Source: Stagonosporopsis chrysanthemi
Taxonomy: Eukaryota > Ascomycota > Dothideomycetes > Pleosporales > Didymellaceae
Reading direction: 5' to 3'
Assembly: GCA_022560025.1 (NCBI GenBank)
Contig: JAFISE010000213.1
Coordinates: 1-45,396 of the forward strand
Length of the DNA stretch: 45,396 bases
The notes beneath the pieces are model-generated. The model saw only the letters and a program-made list of their open reading frames with translations, had not been told where the DNA came from and made no database searches. Position 1 is the first letter of the stretch. Each line of letters opens with the position of its first letter. This document shows positions 30,030 through 42,058 of the stretch, in pieces. The position numbers and the translations under genes are program-made.

Positions 30030-31520
30030 GCTTCCTCATGGGTCACTGTCCAGTTTTGCGGTTGAAAATTCTTGGAGTAGACCCTAACTTTTCAGAAGAC
30101 AGCTGTCAAACTCGAACATCCAGTCCCTTGGAACACAACCATCACGAGAACAAGTTAGGCAAACCATGAGGGAGCGCGTTCCCTCTGACATGACCCTTCG
30201 CGGTAAGTGAACTGCAAAGCACATGCCAGAAAAGCTTAAAATGCTTGCTGAAATGTCCAGTCCACGCTTTACCATGGAACCGCCAGCCTGTATTGTTGTA
30301 TCAATGAGCAGGCAGTTCCTTGAGTGACTAGAGCCCACATGCTTGCCCCGCAGACTGTCTCGCAAAAATCGTGTAGCTGATCAGCAGCAGCTGCCATTGA
30401 CCAGTGCCGTCATGTGGGTAGTCCATGCATTTCAGCACTGACAAGGCTTGAAATAGCACTAGCAATGGCTGAACCAGTCAAAGCTGTGGACAGCCCGAGG
30501 GTGTGCACTGCCCGAAGGTATGCACCGACTTTGTGCTGTCTGGCCTCTGAATCCGATGAGCCCTTCGCGCACTGAGGCAATTGTTTCTCGTCTTCTCAAT
30601 CGGATCCTCTATGTCTCCCTTCCAGCCCTCTTCAATAATGTACAATCATTTCAAGGTTTACGAAATGTATGGACTCCTGCGAGTCCGGTACGCTAGGCTG
30701 TGGCCTACTTTTGATTGGATATAAGCAGTGACCAGCCAATCAGGAGCGGCCTTTGACGTAGTTTACCAGGCCAGGAGGGATCCATGCATTTGGCAACACA
30801 CTTCCAGCTTCAGTGCTAGCATATTACACTATGCCTCTTCATGTGCAGCCTCCCCGTCAACAACAGCGTAACGAAGGGTTGTTCTCTTTAACAGCTTTCT
30901 TGATATGTAGTCTTCTGTGTCTCAAAGGCTACATATTCCGCCTCTTCGATCGCCCTGATGGTGCTATAATTTGAGCTTAGTTGGATCTGTGTGTAGGAGT
31001 GCCGGCCTACACGTCACTCATCGTTCGACTGGATACTTCCGTCACTCATATCCGTATATCAGCTGCTCCTTGTTTCTGAGCCTGAGGACAGCTGTTATTG
31101 CCAGACTCTAAGTATGATGCTCTTACACGCTCCTAAGCCCTAATTTTGGGGAAATCTTCCCGCTCTTTCACTACCGCCATATCTAGAACAACAGCACCAT
31201 TACGAAGAAAATTTGTAGTTGGGCTGGGCTAAGACAAGATCCCGTTGAACATGTATTTACTGGAAGATATTGCAGCCCGCATCGCAGTACCGGCACTTGA
31301 TTGTGATTTGAAGAGCCTTGAACAAGCGACACCATATCTGAAACCTGACTTGGCAAAAGGTTCTATGATTGGTATAAGTATTTTTAGGTGCAAAGATAAG
31401 TGCTCGTTCTTTAGGCTCCATCTCAGGATGAAAACTATACAAGGCAAGATGTTTCTGACTGTTGAAAGCCTCCTCTGCATTGATGCTTGCAATTCGACCT
31501 CCAGATCTAGGCCCTGTTAT

Positions 31521-33020
31521 CTAGCTGGGCACAGCGACTACCTGAAAGTTGTAGTTGCACGATGTGGCAGAGTCAGAGATCTATAAGGTGTTAGATCCTT
31601 TCCCAACACGAGTAGATGTTGTACACATACCGGAATGCTTCCGTAGCCACCACCAACCATGGTGCTGCCGTCCCAAACCTCCAGCTGAACCTTTCCAGGC
31701 TTGAAATTTGGACCAGTGAATTTGAACGAGTTGTAACCCTCGCTCAAATTTTTAGAGTCGAGTTTGAGCCCGTTGACGTTGACCACAGCAACCAGATTTG
31801 TCTTGCCCTTGGCAACAAGGAGGATACCGCTCACAGCATCTTCAGCAGCTGTTTTGATATCTGGAGACTTCGGCACAGCAGTTGTGCCACAAGTAGCGTC
31901 CACAGTCAAGGTGTGGTGCCAGAAAGTACCCTGAACAGGCTTTCCGTTATCAGGTACCATGTTCGCAGTTGACGTAGCACCAGACTTCCAGGCCTGGATG
32001 AAAGGTCGCATAACATTCCAGTAGGCTTGGTGGGGGCGGTCTTTGACAAGGTCCTGGATTGCCTCTGAGTCATGCATAGGTTCGGGCCAAAGGTTACCCA
32101 TGTAGTGACTCTCGCCAGCATCGTTCCAGGTCTGGAACTGCAACATATCAGGCTGCAGCTCTAGGACTTGACCAAAGCGGTACTCCAGGTTCTCTTCGCC
32201 ACGACGGTACCAGTTGTTCTTTGCGTTATTGTTCTTGAACTGCAGAGGGGAGATGCCCATCATGAACAGCTTACTAGCAGCGTGAGCCTTGTCTTGGTAA
32301 GACTTGTCCTCTGCCATGGACACAGGCTTCTTGCCTGCGTTGGTGGGAAGCCAGGAGTTCCAGTTGAACACCCCATCAATGTTTTCTCGGCCAGTAAAGA
32401 CATTGGTGGGATCAACATGCTCGAAGAAGCCTGGAACGATAAGAAGATCGCCCTCCTTTGCAGTGTTGACGACGTCCTTGAGCCTCTGCCATTGGGCATC
32501 TGTAACATTGTGACCGCCAAATGTACTGACCAATGGCCTGCCATTGTACTTGTAGTAGGAATCCCTGACAACGTGTTCTTTGAGGTAGTTCTCGTACTTG
32601 TCGGGGGTGTCCAGTACTCCGTTGTGATCAAAAGAGAAGAAAAGTCCAAAGCCAACCGTATCAGCATAATTGAACAGGTCTGCAACAGTGTTTATAGACC
32701 AATCCTCAAACTGGTCTTTTGATGAAGTTAGAACAGGCTGCAGTAGCGAATGATGTATGTAGTGAGGTGGACTTACCAAAATTGAGCGCGAACGCATCGA
32801 TCTTCAAATTCATCGCGTCATCAATATCCTGACGTGTGTTCTCGGGATTGATCTGACCGATCATGTAGTGGGCAAATCTAGTAACATCACTTTAGCGATT
32901 TCGACATGCGCACACCCGAGCAACTTACACTGGCTTGTTCTTTACCGCGCGTTGCTCCACGGCCAGACCCGAACCCATGGCGGCTAGGAAACCCGCAACT
33001 ATGGTGGTATTGAGTCTCAT
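31521..33020 (-). CDS. Secreted GH71 alpha-1,3-glucanase (mutanase)
   Basis: Four exons (33020-32929, 32877-32777, 32715-31631, 31580-31521) encode 445 residues; introns are 51, 61 and 50 nt. The start opens a signal peptide, MRLNTTIVAGFLAAMGSGLA. The GH71 domain follows directly: FAHYMIGQINPENTRQDIDD, ALNFDQFEDWS, GFGLFFSFDHNGVL, RPLVSTFGGHNVTD, FWV-like LLIVPGFFEHVDP, DGVFNWNSWLP and FQTWNDAGESHYMGN. A C-terminal beta-rich part ends in SATSCNYNFQVVAVPS, coded by a 60-nt last exon that matches better than the unspliced read-through. GH71 enzymes cut alpha-1,3-glucan in fungal cell walls and serve in wall remodelling, fission or mycoparasitism. There is no extra carbohydrate-binding module. 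Length is typical for the catalytic domain alone. The distant promoter holds a perfect palindrome. Confidence 0.95.
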
Positions 33021-33534
33021 AGTCACTTGATTCGCAGTTCTGATCGCGATTTGTTCTGTTTGCTTGCGATGGCGGCTCGACCTTATATACAGGAGCCACT
33101 GCAAGACAGGTCGGCGCTAGAAAGCGGAAGTCCTGGAGGCACATGCTTGCTGTCAGGCGTGCAGCAAAGTACCACCGCTCCATCGTAATCGTAAACTATT
33201 CTCGCCTTGACCGCATGAGCATTCGAAATATTGGAGCTCTACTGCGCTTGAGCACGTTCTGCAAGAAATCGTTGGGTTAAATTCCAAGGCCGCACGGGTA
33301 GAAACACCGGCAGTGGGGCATTATGATGGGTGTTATCGTCAACAGAATCCAGTGTCCAAGACTTGAGTATGCCGACTGGTGGTCTACTCGGAATCATGTG
33401 TGGTGAGCAAGGAGGCCAGGCGTGTTGATGGGCGGCCTGTATGAGAGCTAGGCCTAGGAGGGAAGGAACCACAATACCGGCCAATCATTGCGACCCTGGC
33501 TAGCTGTGCGCTCTTGTCCGTCGCATCCTCACCG

Positions 33535-33554
33535 GTGTCGAAATATTTCGACAC
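33535..33554. promoter_or_regulatory. Perfect 20-bp palindrome upstream of the GH71 gene
   Basis: GTGTCGAAATATTTCGACAC reads the same on both strands with no spacer. It lies 515 bp before the GH71 start codon. It could bind a dimeric regulator or be the stem of a small hairpin; no function is shown. Confidence 0.4.
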
Positions 33555-34162
33555 TAAGAGAGGTGACTTGCCGCCATGCGGTTTTTCGAGTCTGGAATAG
33601 AAATAACGGGCTCTTCCGCTTCAGGGTGCCTATCATCGGACCTCTTCTTGATTAGGGTGGCCTAAAATAGCCTTAGGTACAACTGTTCGCCCGTATTCCA
33701 TCATACATGATGTTTGCAGCCTTTGCACCTCCACACCAAGTGCCGATCCTTCAGAGAGACTTTCCAACCTGCAGCTTCTTATTCTCATGACTACCCACGT
33801 CACTGAAGTGGCCGGCGCAGCTCCCATTTGCACCTAATTGCTGAGTTCACGGTGTCTCGCCACTGAGCTCATCCCAATGAGCTCCGGTGATTGGAAGCGC
33901 TTCTGAATTGCGGACACGTTGGCCCACAGGTCGGTCTGTTTAGCCTTTCCCAACCCGGTGCGTACCGAGCTATCCGGCGGTAATTCCGTCGTATTTGTAC
34001 GAAGGAGCTCATTTTTTTTTTGGCCGATTATTAGATTTGCGTGCAACTCTTACTTGAGCTTGCGTGCGCGCTATAATCATCGCAGAATATAGTTGAAGTT
34101 CATCTTTGTTAGCTTAAAGAATAGAGGGTAGTAGATATTACATGTCTGTGCAAAACATCCAG

Positions 34163-34231
34163 TGAATTTGTCGTGGGAGTTGTAGCTAACTTAGGGATCC
34201 ATTGTTCCCACAAACGATTACTCGAAAGAAA
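34163..34231 (+). repeat. Dispersed repeat, copy B
   Basis: Partner of 1548-1616, 32.6 kb away, same orientation, 69 nt, gap-free, 56 of 69 identical. The flanks lose similarity on both sides, though a looser match (TTCGT region) may continue about 30 bp to the right. Confidence 0.65.
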
Positions 34232-34974
34232 AAAACCCTAGAAGCCTCTTCGTAAAAATAAAACCAGTGAATGTATTGATCTAGGTTGCCTGATCTACCC
34301 TTTCCAACGTTTACCACTGAGTTCAAGTTCCTCCATCTTATAGCAATTGCAAGGTCGCTGCATGCACACCTCGATACAAAGAATCAAACCAAGCTTCATG
34401 ACTTTGTAGATGTAGATCTGCTCTCTAATTGAAGAGTAGTTGATCTCCAGTACCACTCGGGCTAGTGTTTGTGATTGAGACAATTGTAAATACTCCTGGA
34501 TCGTGAGCTACGAATGATGCTACTTACGATCAGATTCAGACACTCTCGGGCAGTCTTGATCCGTCTAGCTTGGTTCAATAGGTCTAATGCACAGTTTTGG
34601 GTAGCCTGAATTGCAGAGCTGCGCAGCAAGCTCCGTGTGAACTGGGCATTAGCCTTCTCTTCGGCGTCTCCACTGGCTGTCTCGACATTTCTGGTGCATA
34701 TTTGTATGGCTTACGAGAACGGAACCTTTGCACCAGCCAGTGAATGAGCATTATTGAAGACTCCGTTGTCAAAGTCCGAATTTACAGCAGACGACATATT
34801 TGGTGTGTGCGGTAGAGTTCATAGTTCAAGCACCGACTGAAGAATTGTCAAATGTTCAATCAGTTGCATTCCTGATAGGCATGTTGTGGCGTGAAGAAAC
34901 GCATGCCTGACTCTGCGTAAAGTTTCCAGTTGTTCGGTATCAATATGGGTGAAGTCTACAGGAATGTGTTTGCC

Positions 34975-36288
34975 CTATTCAGGCGGGTCCCCATAACAGA
35001 TATGCTCTCTATTCGGACCTGAACATCCATGGTAAATATGCGACCGATCGTAACTCACGGATAGCCAGTCCCCAAACACTCCCAAGGGTTCTTCAGGAGT
35101 TGCGATCAGCTCTCCGGGCACAAAGAAGTTTTCTGCCTTCGCTTGCATGACGAGTTCCTTCTCAAAAATACGTCGTTGCTCACTGTTTGGTGGTCCCCAG
35201 CCATATCCGACTCTCCGTTCAAGTGCCAACATGTTAAGATAACGTGTTACGAAGCGTTGCTGTCGCAACGCAATAGCGTTCTTCTTTGCCTCAGGAGTAT
35301 ATTTGTAGCACAAGAGTTCCTCCATTTGATCTTCTGGCATGATTCTGAAACCATCATGGCCGGTTCTAGACATGTGTGCCTTCCACATGTCTCTTTCGGT
35401 GAATATAGCAGCACATGCCAAGTGCGGGCAATGAATGACACCTTCTACTGCATAGCGCGCATATGTCTCAATCTTCAGCCAACTGAGACCACGAAATTCA
35501 AGGGAGAGTATCTCGAAATGTTGGTGTGAACTGACCAAGTCGCCTAACGGGGACGCCGTCCATTTACGTGGTGGAAGTAGAACCCGAATTGGCTTCCAAT
35601 CGCCGTCAAGAACCCGCCAAGGAGGTTGTGAGTACCTCGCAACTTGCCACAAGGCAGTAGGTCGTGGCTTTCGGGTGATGTCGAACTCATCATTAGACAA
35701 AGCAACGTGGACAGCGATATGAGAGGGCGCACAATCCACCACGGCCTGGATCGTACTAATGGCATCGTGAGATCCGTCAGGGAAGGGCTGGGAGGGCTGT
35801 CTTGGTGAAATACCTGACAGAACCACTCTTTTGAGAGCAGTGAAGACTTTCTCTACTTTGATCCAGAAGTCTTGTGCTTTTGCCAGCGTGTTACCACCAG
35901 AGAACGTCATCTCAATCCTTATAAAATATATCTCCACTCTTGTGATGAGCTGTGCAAATTTCGAACAATGGCTTATGATGACATGATCACAGAAGGCCTC
36001 GAACAAATCATGGCTAGAACAATAGTACCAGTGATCAGTCGTGTTATTTGCCCAGAATAGTTTCGTAGCAGGGCCTCGAGTGTGTGAGCATGTTCGCATG
36101 AGCTGGAACAACGTCGGCCCATCGCATTGTTCGTACACCAGGAGCTGGAGGTCGGTTGGTAGGCGAAGAAGGGGAAAGTAGGGGTGCGGTGATGCAGGCA
36201 AGAGCGGTGAATATGGGTGCGCAAAGTGATGGAAGGGAACGAGAACACTTCCGTTGTAGTTCAAACAAAGGTTATGATCCCATGACAT
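34975..36288 (-). CDS. F-box-like protein with a C2H2-like finger, unknown target
   Basis: A single exon of 437 residues from ATG at 36288. Residues about 37-72 read YFPLLRLPTDLQLLVYEQCD then GPTLFQLMRTCSHTR, a degenerate F-box (LP..L...I/VYE... L.RTC) of the type frequent in Dothideomycetes. The middle part (VEIYFIRIEMTF, KVFTALKRVVLSG) is helix/strand with no leucine-rich repeat I can see. At about 286-312 CPHLACAAIFTERDMWKAHM with SRTGHD spaces two cysteines and two histidines as a C2H2-like finger. The C-terminus RRVGYGWGPPNSEQRRIFEK is a recurring pattern in this uncharacterised fungal group, as far as I recall. If the F-box works, the protein would be a substrate adaptor of an SCF ubiquitin ligase. 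It diverges from the ABC transporter over 665 bp. Confidence 0.75.
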   Translation of the reverse strand: MSWDHNLCLNYNGSVLVPFHHFAHPYSPLLPASPHPYFPLLRLPTDLQLLVYEQCDGPTLFQLMRTCSHTRGPATKLFWANNTTDHWYYCSSHDLFEAFCDHVIISHCSKFAQLITRVEIYFIRIEMTFSGGNTLAKAQDFWIKVEKVFTALKRVVLSGISPRQPSQPFPDGSHDAISTIQAVVDCAPSHIAVHVALSNDEFDITRKPRPTALWQVARYSQPPWRVLDGDWKPIRVLLPPRKWTASPLGDLVSSHQHFEILSLEFRGLSWLKIETYARYAVEGVIHCPHLACAAIFTERDMWKAHMSRTGHDGFRIMPEDQMEELLCYKYTPEAKKNAIALRQQRFVTRYLNMLALERRVGYGWGPPNSEQRRIFEKELVMQAKAENFFVPGELIATPEEPLGVFGDWLSVSYDRSHIYHGCSGPNREHICYGDPPE

Positions 36289-36953
36289 GCTGATTTGAGG
36301 GCCAGGAGATATCTACGCAACTGAAGGGACAAAAAGATCAGAGCTTAAGTATAGGGGTTGGTGAGACTGCTGCTTTGCCCCACTAGACTGCTGCCTGGTG
36401 TGAATCTGCCCCAGCTTGGAAGAGATTCCAGAGCTAACAGGTCAGTTCTGATCCTGCCGCATCTTGATCAAGTAGGAGGCGGTGTGTAGAGCAAGGCTTG
36501 CATGCTGTTCGTTGTGAGGACCAGTCGCGTAGCAGGTACGCCTGATGCGCGCTTTCGAGTGCACTGACCATCGCGTTTCCATGCCACGTGACTCAGCTGC
36601 CCCACCTTGAGCTTCGAGAACGCCGACTCTCCGCAACCATTCAGCATGGCATCATCGTAATTGCTGACCGATCAGTGTGATTGTACGACAGTATTTGGCG
36701 AGTGATGTCTCACTGCTAAGGTGTGCGTGAGACGATTTCGGCGGGCTTATTCCCGACAACTCGAGCAACCAATTGGTTTACACTCGGTCCGGTCACGCAA
36801 TACAATAAGACCTTAGACATGACGAATGCAGCAATTGATCAGATCAGCAGGCAACAGCATCTTCGGCCTTGTTCGTCTTCCCATATGTATAATTACTGAT
36901 AGTAAAGCCAGAGTTGTAGCTGTTCCTCAAGTCCGAAAATATCCCCACTGATC
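36289..36953. other. Divergent promoter between the F-box-like and ABC transporter genes
   Basis: No coding is supported. A CACGTG E-box lies near 36585-36590 on the way to the ABC start. The minus-strand frame at 36442-36636 has no domain. Confidence 0.5.
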
Positions 36954-39900
36954 ATGAGAGCATCGAATTGTCTCAACGACGACGAGTTCGGGCCAATTGT
37001 TAAGGGTTGTCGTAGTGACTTTGACTTTACCATCAAGTTCGAACTCATCATTCTCTCTCTGGTTCCAAATTTGATCTTCATTCTTGTGGCTCTCCTCAGA
37101 TGCCTTCAGATCCACAAGCGACCAAACATTGTGAATGCTCGATTATTCCAAGCTACAAAGCTGGTCAGCCTCTCGAAGACTATGATGATTGATCCGTCAC
37201 TCTGACTGCATCTAGGTCTTCCTCGTTGCATATTCAGCGCTTCACTTCTCACGAGTCGTTTTCCTCAGAATTGCAGGACGAGATGGCAACAATCCAATCT
37301 CGGCAGCATCCGGTTCCATTAATATTCTGGTGTCTCTGGCCGTAGCTCTGTTATCCTCTCTGGAACACCGCAAGTCCCGAAGGCCGTCTATGCTGTTGTC
37401 GAGCTATCTCTTTTTGACACTACTCCTCGACAGCGCGCGTGCACGGACACTGTGGCTGACAGTCACTTCTCAGATCAGGACCACCGATGCCAGGCTATTC
37501 ACAACATCAGTGACGCTTAAGTTCGTCATCCTAATTCTAGAATCCAAGCAGAAGACTGCGTGGCTTCAATGGGATTGGGAGAAGCATAGCCCAGAAGAAA
37601 GCAGTGGCTTCTTGGATCTTTGCATGTTCACCTGGTTGAAGCAGTTGTTTCTGGCTGGCTATTCGTCTGTCCTCACCATGGACAACCTGTACAGTCTTGA
37701 TCAGGATCTATCCTCGGACAAAATGTATGGCCTGTTGAACGCCCGGTTCGATAGGAGCGTTGCCACTCGGAGAAGGTTTCGTTTGGCGAAAGCTCTTAGT
37801 CGTGCTCTACTTGGACCCCTGTTGATGCCTGTACTGCCTCGACTCATTCTAATCGGATTTACCTTCAGCCAGCCGTTCTTCCTTGCTGCAGTTCTGGACA
37901 CAGTCTCCCGTAAGACCGAGTCTGGGGCGCAGAGAGACAGTATCGGTCTGATCGGCGCTGCGATCTTCATATATACTGGCATCGCCCTTTCCCGAGCATT
38001 CTACGGATACTTCAGACAACGGGTTATAACCATGGCTCGAGGATGCCTCGTTTCTGCTGTGTATGAAAAGACACTAGAAACGCAGATCCTCGCTGGCGAC
38101 GATGCGGCCGCCGCCACTCTCATGAGCACGGATATCGAGCGTATAGCATTAGGTATGAAGCATATGCATGATATGTGGGCAAACATCCTTGAAGCTGGTC
38201 TAGGCTGCTGGTTACTGCAACGAAAACTTGGTTTCGCCTTTCTCTCGCCTGTTATCGTCATCGTCTGCTGTGGTGTGATAATGGTATGGGTCAGTCGCGC
38301 TGCCACCAGCGCACAGGCATTATGGATGACCAAGATCCAGTCCAGAGTCAGTATGACTTCCAAGGTCATTATGCACGTCAATCAGGTCAAAATCTCGGGT
38401 ATTGCTGAACCTGTAGAGAAGTTCATACAGGCACTACGTGTCGAAGAGCTTCTTGTAGGCAGCCGCTTCCGCGTTGTGCTAGTCGTGACAGTCACGGTAG
38501 CCTTCGCCCCGCAGGCTTTATCTCCCTTTCTGGCATTCACCCTCGCAGACCGGAGCCTCGACGTCTCAACTATGTATGAGTCGCTATCATACCTAGTACT
38601 ACTTGCCGTGCCGCTCAAATCCTTCTTTCAAGCATTCCCAGTAATTCTTTCAACGATCACTTGCCTGGGACGGATACAGGAATATCTACAAGCGCAGCCG
38701 CGTCAAGACTTCCGTGTTGCTACTGCCAGCCTCGATAGTCCGACCAAGAAGCAAGCACCGAGCTCTCTAAATCGCGATACGGGACCCGTTGCCGCTTTCG
38801 AGCTTCGCACTTTACCTTCCTCTTCGAACACGCCCGTTCATACCAACGGCGTGTTATTGTCAGTGCAGGACGGCTTCTTCGCCTGGAAAGAAGGGCACGC
38901 GACTTTGAACGACATCAGTATTACTTTGCGTACATCGCAACTTACTTTTGTAACTGGTCCTGTCGCAAGTGGTAAGTCTTCGCTCTGCAAGGCTATCCTT
39001 GGTGACATACCGGTCGCTGCTGGGGATGTCAAAGCCCACCCGTCTTTGACTTCGATCGCGTTCTGCGACCAAGTCCCTTACCTAGTCAGTGGGACGCTCA
39101 AGCAAAACATAGTTGGGCACCTTGTTTTTGATCAAGAGCGCTATGACGAGGTAATTTGGGCTGCAGCCCTGATTGAAGACATTGCCTCTTTGCCCCAGGG
39201 TCATGACAGTCCAGTCGGAATTTACGGCACCACTCTAAGTGGTGGTCAGAAGGCCAGAGTGTCCTTGGCCAGGGCACTTTACGACAGATCTTTGTTGTTA
39301 GTGCTTGACGATGTATTCAGTGGCCTCGATAACCATACTGCCGCACGGGTGTTTGACCGCACCTTTGGTTCTGCTGGCTTGCTACGCAGAAGAGGTACAA
39401 CGGCGCTTGTTTGCACTCATTCAATACGCTATTTGTCACTCGCCGACCACGTGGTCGTCCTTGGACCTCAGGGCACAATAGTCGAACAAGGGCCACATGC
39501 ATCCTTGACGCACATGATCGAAGCTACGAAACTCAGTGAGCCTGAATCGATAGAAGTTCTTTCTAGTGTCGATGAATCGAGCAGGTTGGCTCAAGATCCA
39601 GAAGCGACCCGCTCCAAGAACGACGATGCTTTCACAGATGCACTTGATGACCGATCTCGGCAGCTTGGGGACTGGACGGTGTACAAACACTATCTTAACA
39701 GCATGAACAAGTTACATCTGTTGTCAATGCTGGTTGGCTGCATTTTGGTGGTCGTGGGTCAACAACTTCCGACAGTATGGGTAGGATTCTGGGCCGCCGA
39801 CTCACTTCATCAAACCAAAAGCTTCTACATTGGTGTCTACGCGCTGTTCAGCTTCTTCATCCTTGTTGGTGTTTTGATCGGAGCTGGTACTTGCTTTGTT

Positions 39901-41585
39901 TTCTTGACCATCAGTGTTGGCCGAGAATTGCACCGCAACGCTCTTGCGACGGTCATGCACGCACCGCTGCGCTTCTTTACGTCAACAGATACCGGCACGA
40001 TTACGAACCTCTTCTCTCAAGACACTGCAATAATTGACAGCGAGCTTTCAACCTATCTGCTCGATTTCGTATTTTGCTTTGTAGGCCTTATCGGATCAGG
40101 GATCGTCGTTGCATTAGCATCGCCATACCTTGCCGCTTTTTATCCGATCTTAATGGCAGTCGATTATTGCGTGCAGATGTTCTACCTCCGGACATCGAGG
40201 CAGCTACGTCTCCTCGATCTAGAAGCTAAGAGCCCGTTATAGTAAGTCGCTCATAGGTCATACACTACAGCTTTATTGACAGTAGCCATCAGCTCGCATT
40301 TCTTGGACACTATCAAAGGTCTTGCTTCCATTCGTGCCTTCGGCTGGGTCGAAGATGAGACCACGCACAATCGCAGCCTTCTTGATACCTCACAGCGCCC
40401 GGCATACCTCTTGGCTATGATTCAGCAATGTCTGATGCTAGTTTTAGATCTCATTATCGCTGTGTTGGGAGTTGCTCTGGTCTGTCTAGCCACGCAGCTG
40501 CGGACGAGTACAGGATTTACCGGCGCATCTCTCGTCTCGCTGATGTCCTTCAGTGAACTGGCGACTGGTCTCATCTTTACTTACACCGGTCTTGAGACCT
40601 CAATCGGTGCCGTGGCTCGGCTCAAAACATTCAGCGAGAAAATACAACCGGAGCATCAGCCAGGTGAAGACACTGCACCTCCCGTCGAATGGCCGCAGAG
40701 CGGCGCTATCGTGATTCAGAATGTGTCTGCGTCTCATAGGTGAGTGCCCAAACTTCCAGTTACTCTTAAATTACTTATCAACACAAGTCAGTTTACTTCC
40801 ATCTCCTGTTAGCAAGAACGTAATGCTAGCGCTGAACAACATATCATTCACCACCCGAGCTGGCGAGAAGATTGCCGTCTGTGGTCGATCGGGAAGGTAC
40901 GCATGGCTCTCACCAGACCCCGACCTCACACTGACATCTTTGCAGTGGGAAATCATCCCTACTGCTCTTCCTCCTGCGCCTGCTAGATCCTGCACCCTCT
41001 GCAGGCCTCATCTTCACCATAGATTCTGTCAACATTCTCACCACGAACCGCACCACACTGCGCTCACGCATCATCGCCGTACCTCAAGAATGTGTTTTCC
41101 TCCCCGACGGCAGCTCTATCAAATCCAACATCGACCCCACAGAAACCATCACGGATCCGGAGTGCCAGGACATTCTCGATATGGTACAACTCACCACCTT
41201 CGCCGCTTCGCAAGACGGCCTGAACGCTCCAATGTCAGGTGACCAGCTGAGCGCTGGCCAACAGCAGCTCTTCAGTCTCGGCCGTGCTATATACCGGCGG
41301 CGAGCGAAGTTGCAGACTACGGGCAAAGATGGTGGGGTACTGTTATTGGACGAAATCAGCAGCTCTGTTGATCGCGATACAGAGCTACTGATGCATGCCG
41401 TTATAAGCCGGGAGTTCGCAGAATACACGATTGTGGCTGTGGCGCACAGACTGGAGCTGATGGTAGACTTTGTGGATAGGATAATTGTGTTGGACCGAGG
41501 GAGTGTGATTGAGCAGGGCGCGCCGAGGGATTTGCTTGCCCTTGCTGACGGGGCCTTCTTTAGGCTTTACCAGGCTGGGCAGTAG
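36954..41585 (+). CDS. Full-length ABCC (MRP-type) multidrug/metabolite transporter
   Basis: Five exons (36954-37163, 37216-40241, 40293-40739, 40792-40896, 40946-41585), introns 49-52 nt, encode 1475 residues. An N-terminal membrane domain (TMD0; IKFELIILSLVPNLIFILVA, ILVSLAVALLSSL) precedes the first six-helix domain. NBD1 has Walker A GPVASGKSS (about 651-659), signature LSGGQ (744-748) and Walker B LLLVLDD (763-769). The second membrane domain is followed by NBD2 with GRSGSGKSS (1259-1267, split by intron 4), LSAGQ (1364-1368) and VLLLDE (1394-1399). NBD1 carries D where the catalytic E is expected while NBD2 keeps it, the asymmetry usual in ABCC. It should be an exporter at the plasma or vacuolar membrane for conjugates, toxins or secondary metabolites; the cargo is unknown. 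Every motif is intact, so the gene looks functional. Confidence 0.93.
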
Positions 41586-42058
41586 TGTTCGGTCCTGCCT
41601 TAAACATTACTTGAAGTAGCACGATGGGATTGTATCAATCTGGATACCTAAATGCAAGCTTAGATGGTGAAGGCGAACGAAAACAGACGCGATAGAGATA
41701 GCAATAATACATGGCGAGAACTGACATCTAGAGAGATCACGTAATCCATAGACAATCAGCATACTATCTGCTGTTGCCTTTCTTGTCACGAGACTAGCCG
41801 TGTCCTTCTAGCCGCACCGGGGCTGAACAGCGAACAGCGAACAGCGAATATCGAGCCAATAGTATGCAAGCCAAGCCTGAATAGCGAAGAGCGACGGACT
41901 TTCAGCATTGAAGCGGGGAGGCTTGAATACTTTTACTCCTACTTCCTGCCTTCATTCAAACCGATCATTTGACAATGCTGGTCTGCAGCGCCGCATTGTG
42001 GCAGCTCGCAATAGCCCAACGCAGTCCTACACATCAGAACACCAACTACTTAGTTCTC
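41586..42058. other. Convergent 3' region of the ABC transporter and Zn2Cys6 genes
   Basis: It contains the (GAACAGC)3 repeat at 41825-41848 and related GAATAGCGAAGAGCGA at about 41880-41895. No gene is seen. Confidence 0.55.
41825..41848 (+). repeat. Short tandem repeat (GAACAGC)3
   Basis: Three exact 7-bp units followed by GAA, with a diverged continuation (GAATATC, then GAATAGC/GAAGAGC about 30 bp on). Confidence 0.8.

Larger units (their letters stand above)
27858..31520. other. 3.7-kb gene-poor region between GLDC and the GH71 gene
   Basis: The left 500 bp form the GLDC promoter. An eroded minus-strand frame lies at 29603-30029. The remaining bases show only short frames without domains, and an AT-rich patch at about 29380-29530. 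I see no RNA gene. Confidence 0.5.
33021..34974. other. GH71 promoter and gene-poor spacer
   Basis: No gene is supported in almost 2 kb. It contains a 20-bp perfect palindrome at 33535-33554, a run of nine to ten T at about 34012-34021 and the second copy of the dispersed repeat at 34163-34231. Short minus-strand frames near 33239-34046 and 34295-34772 have no domain. Confidence 0.5.
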
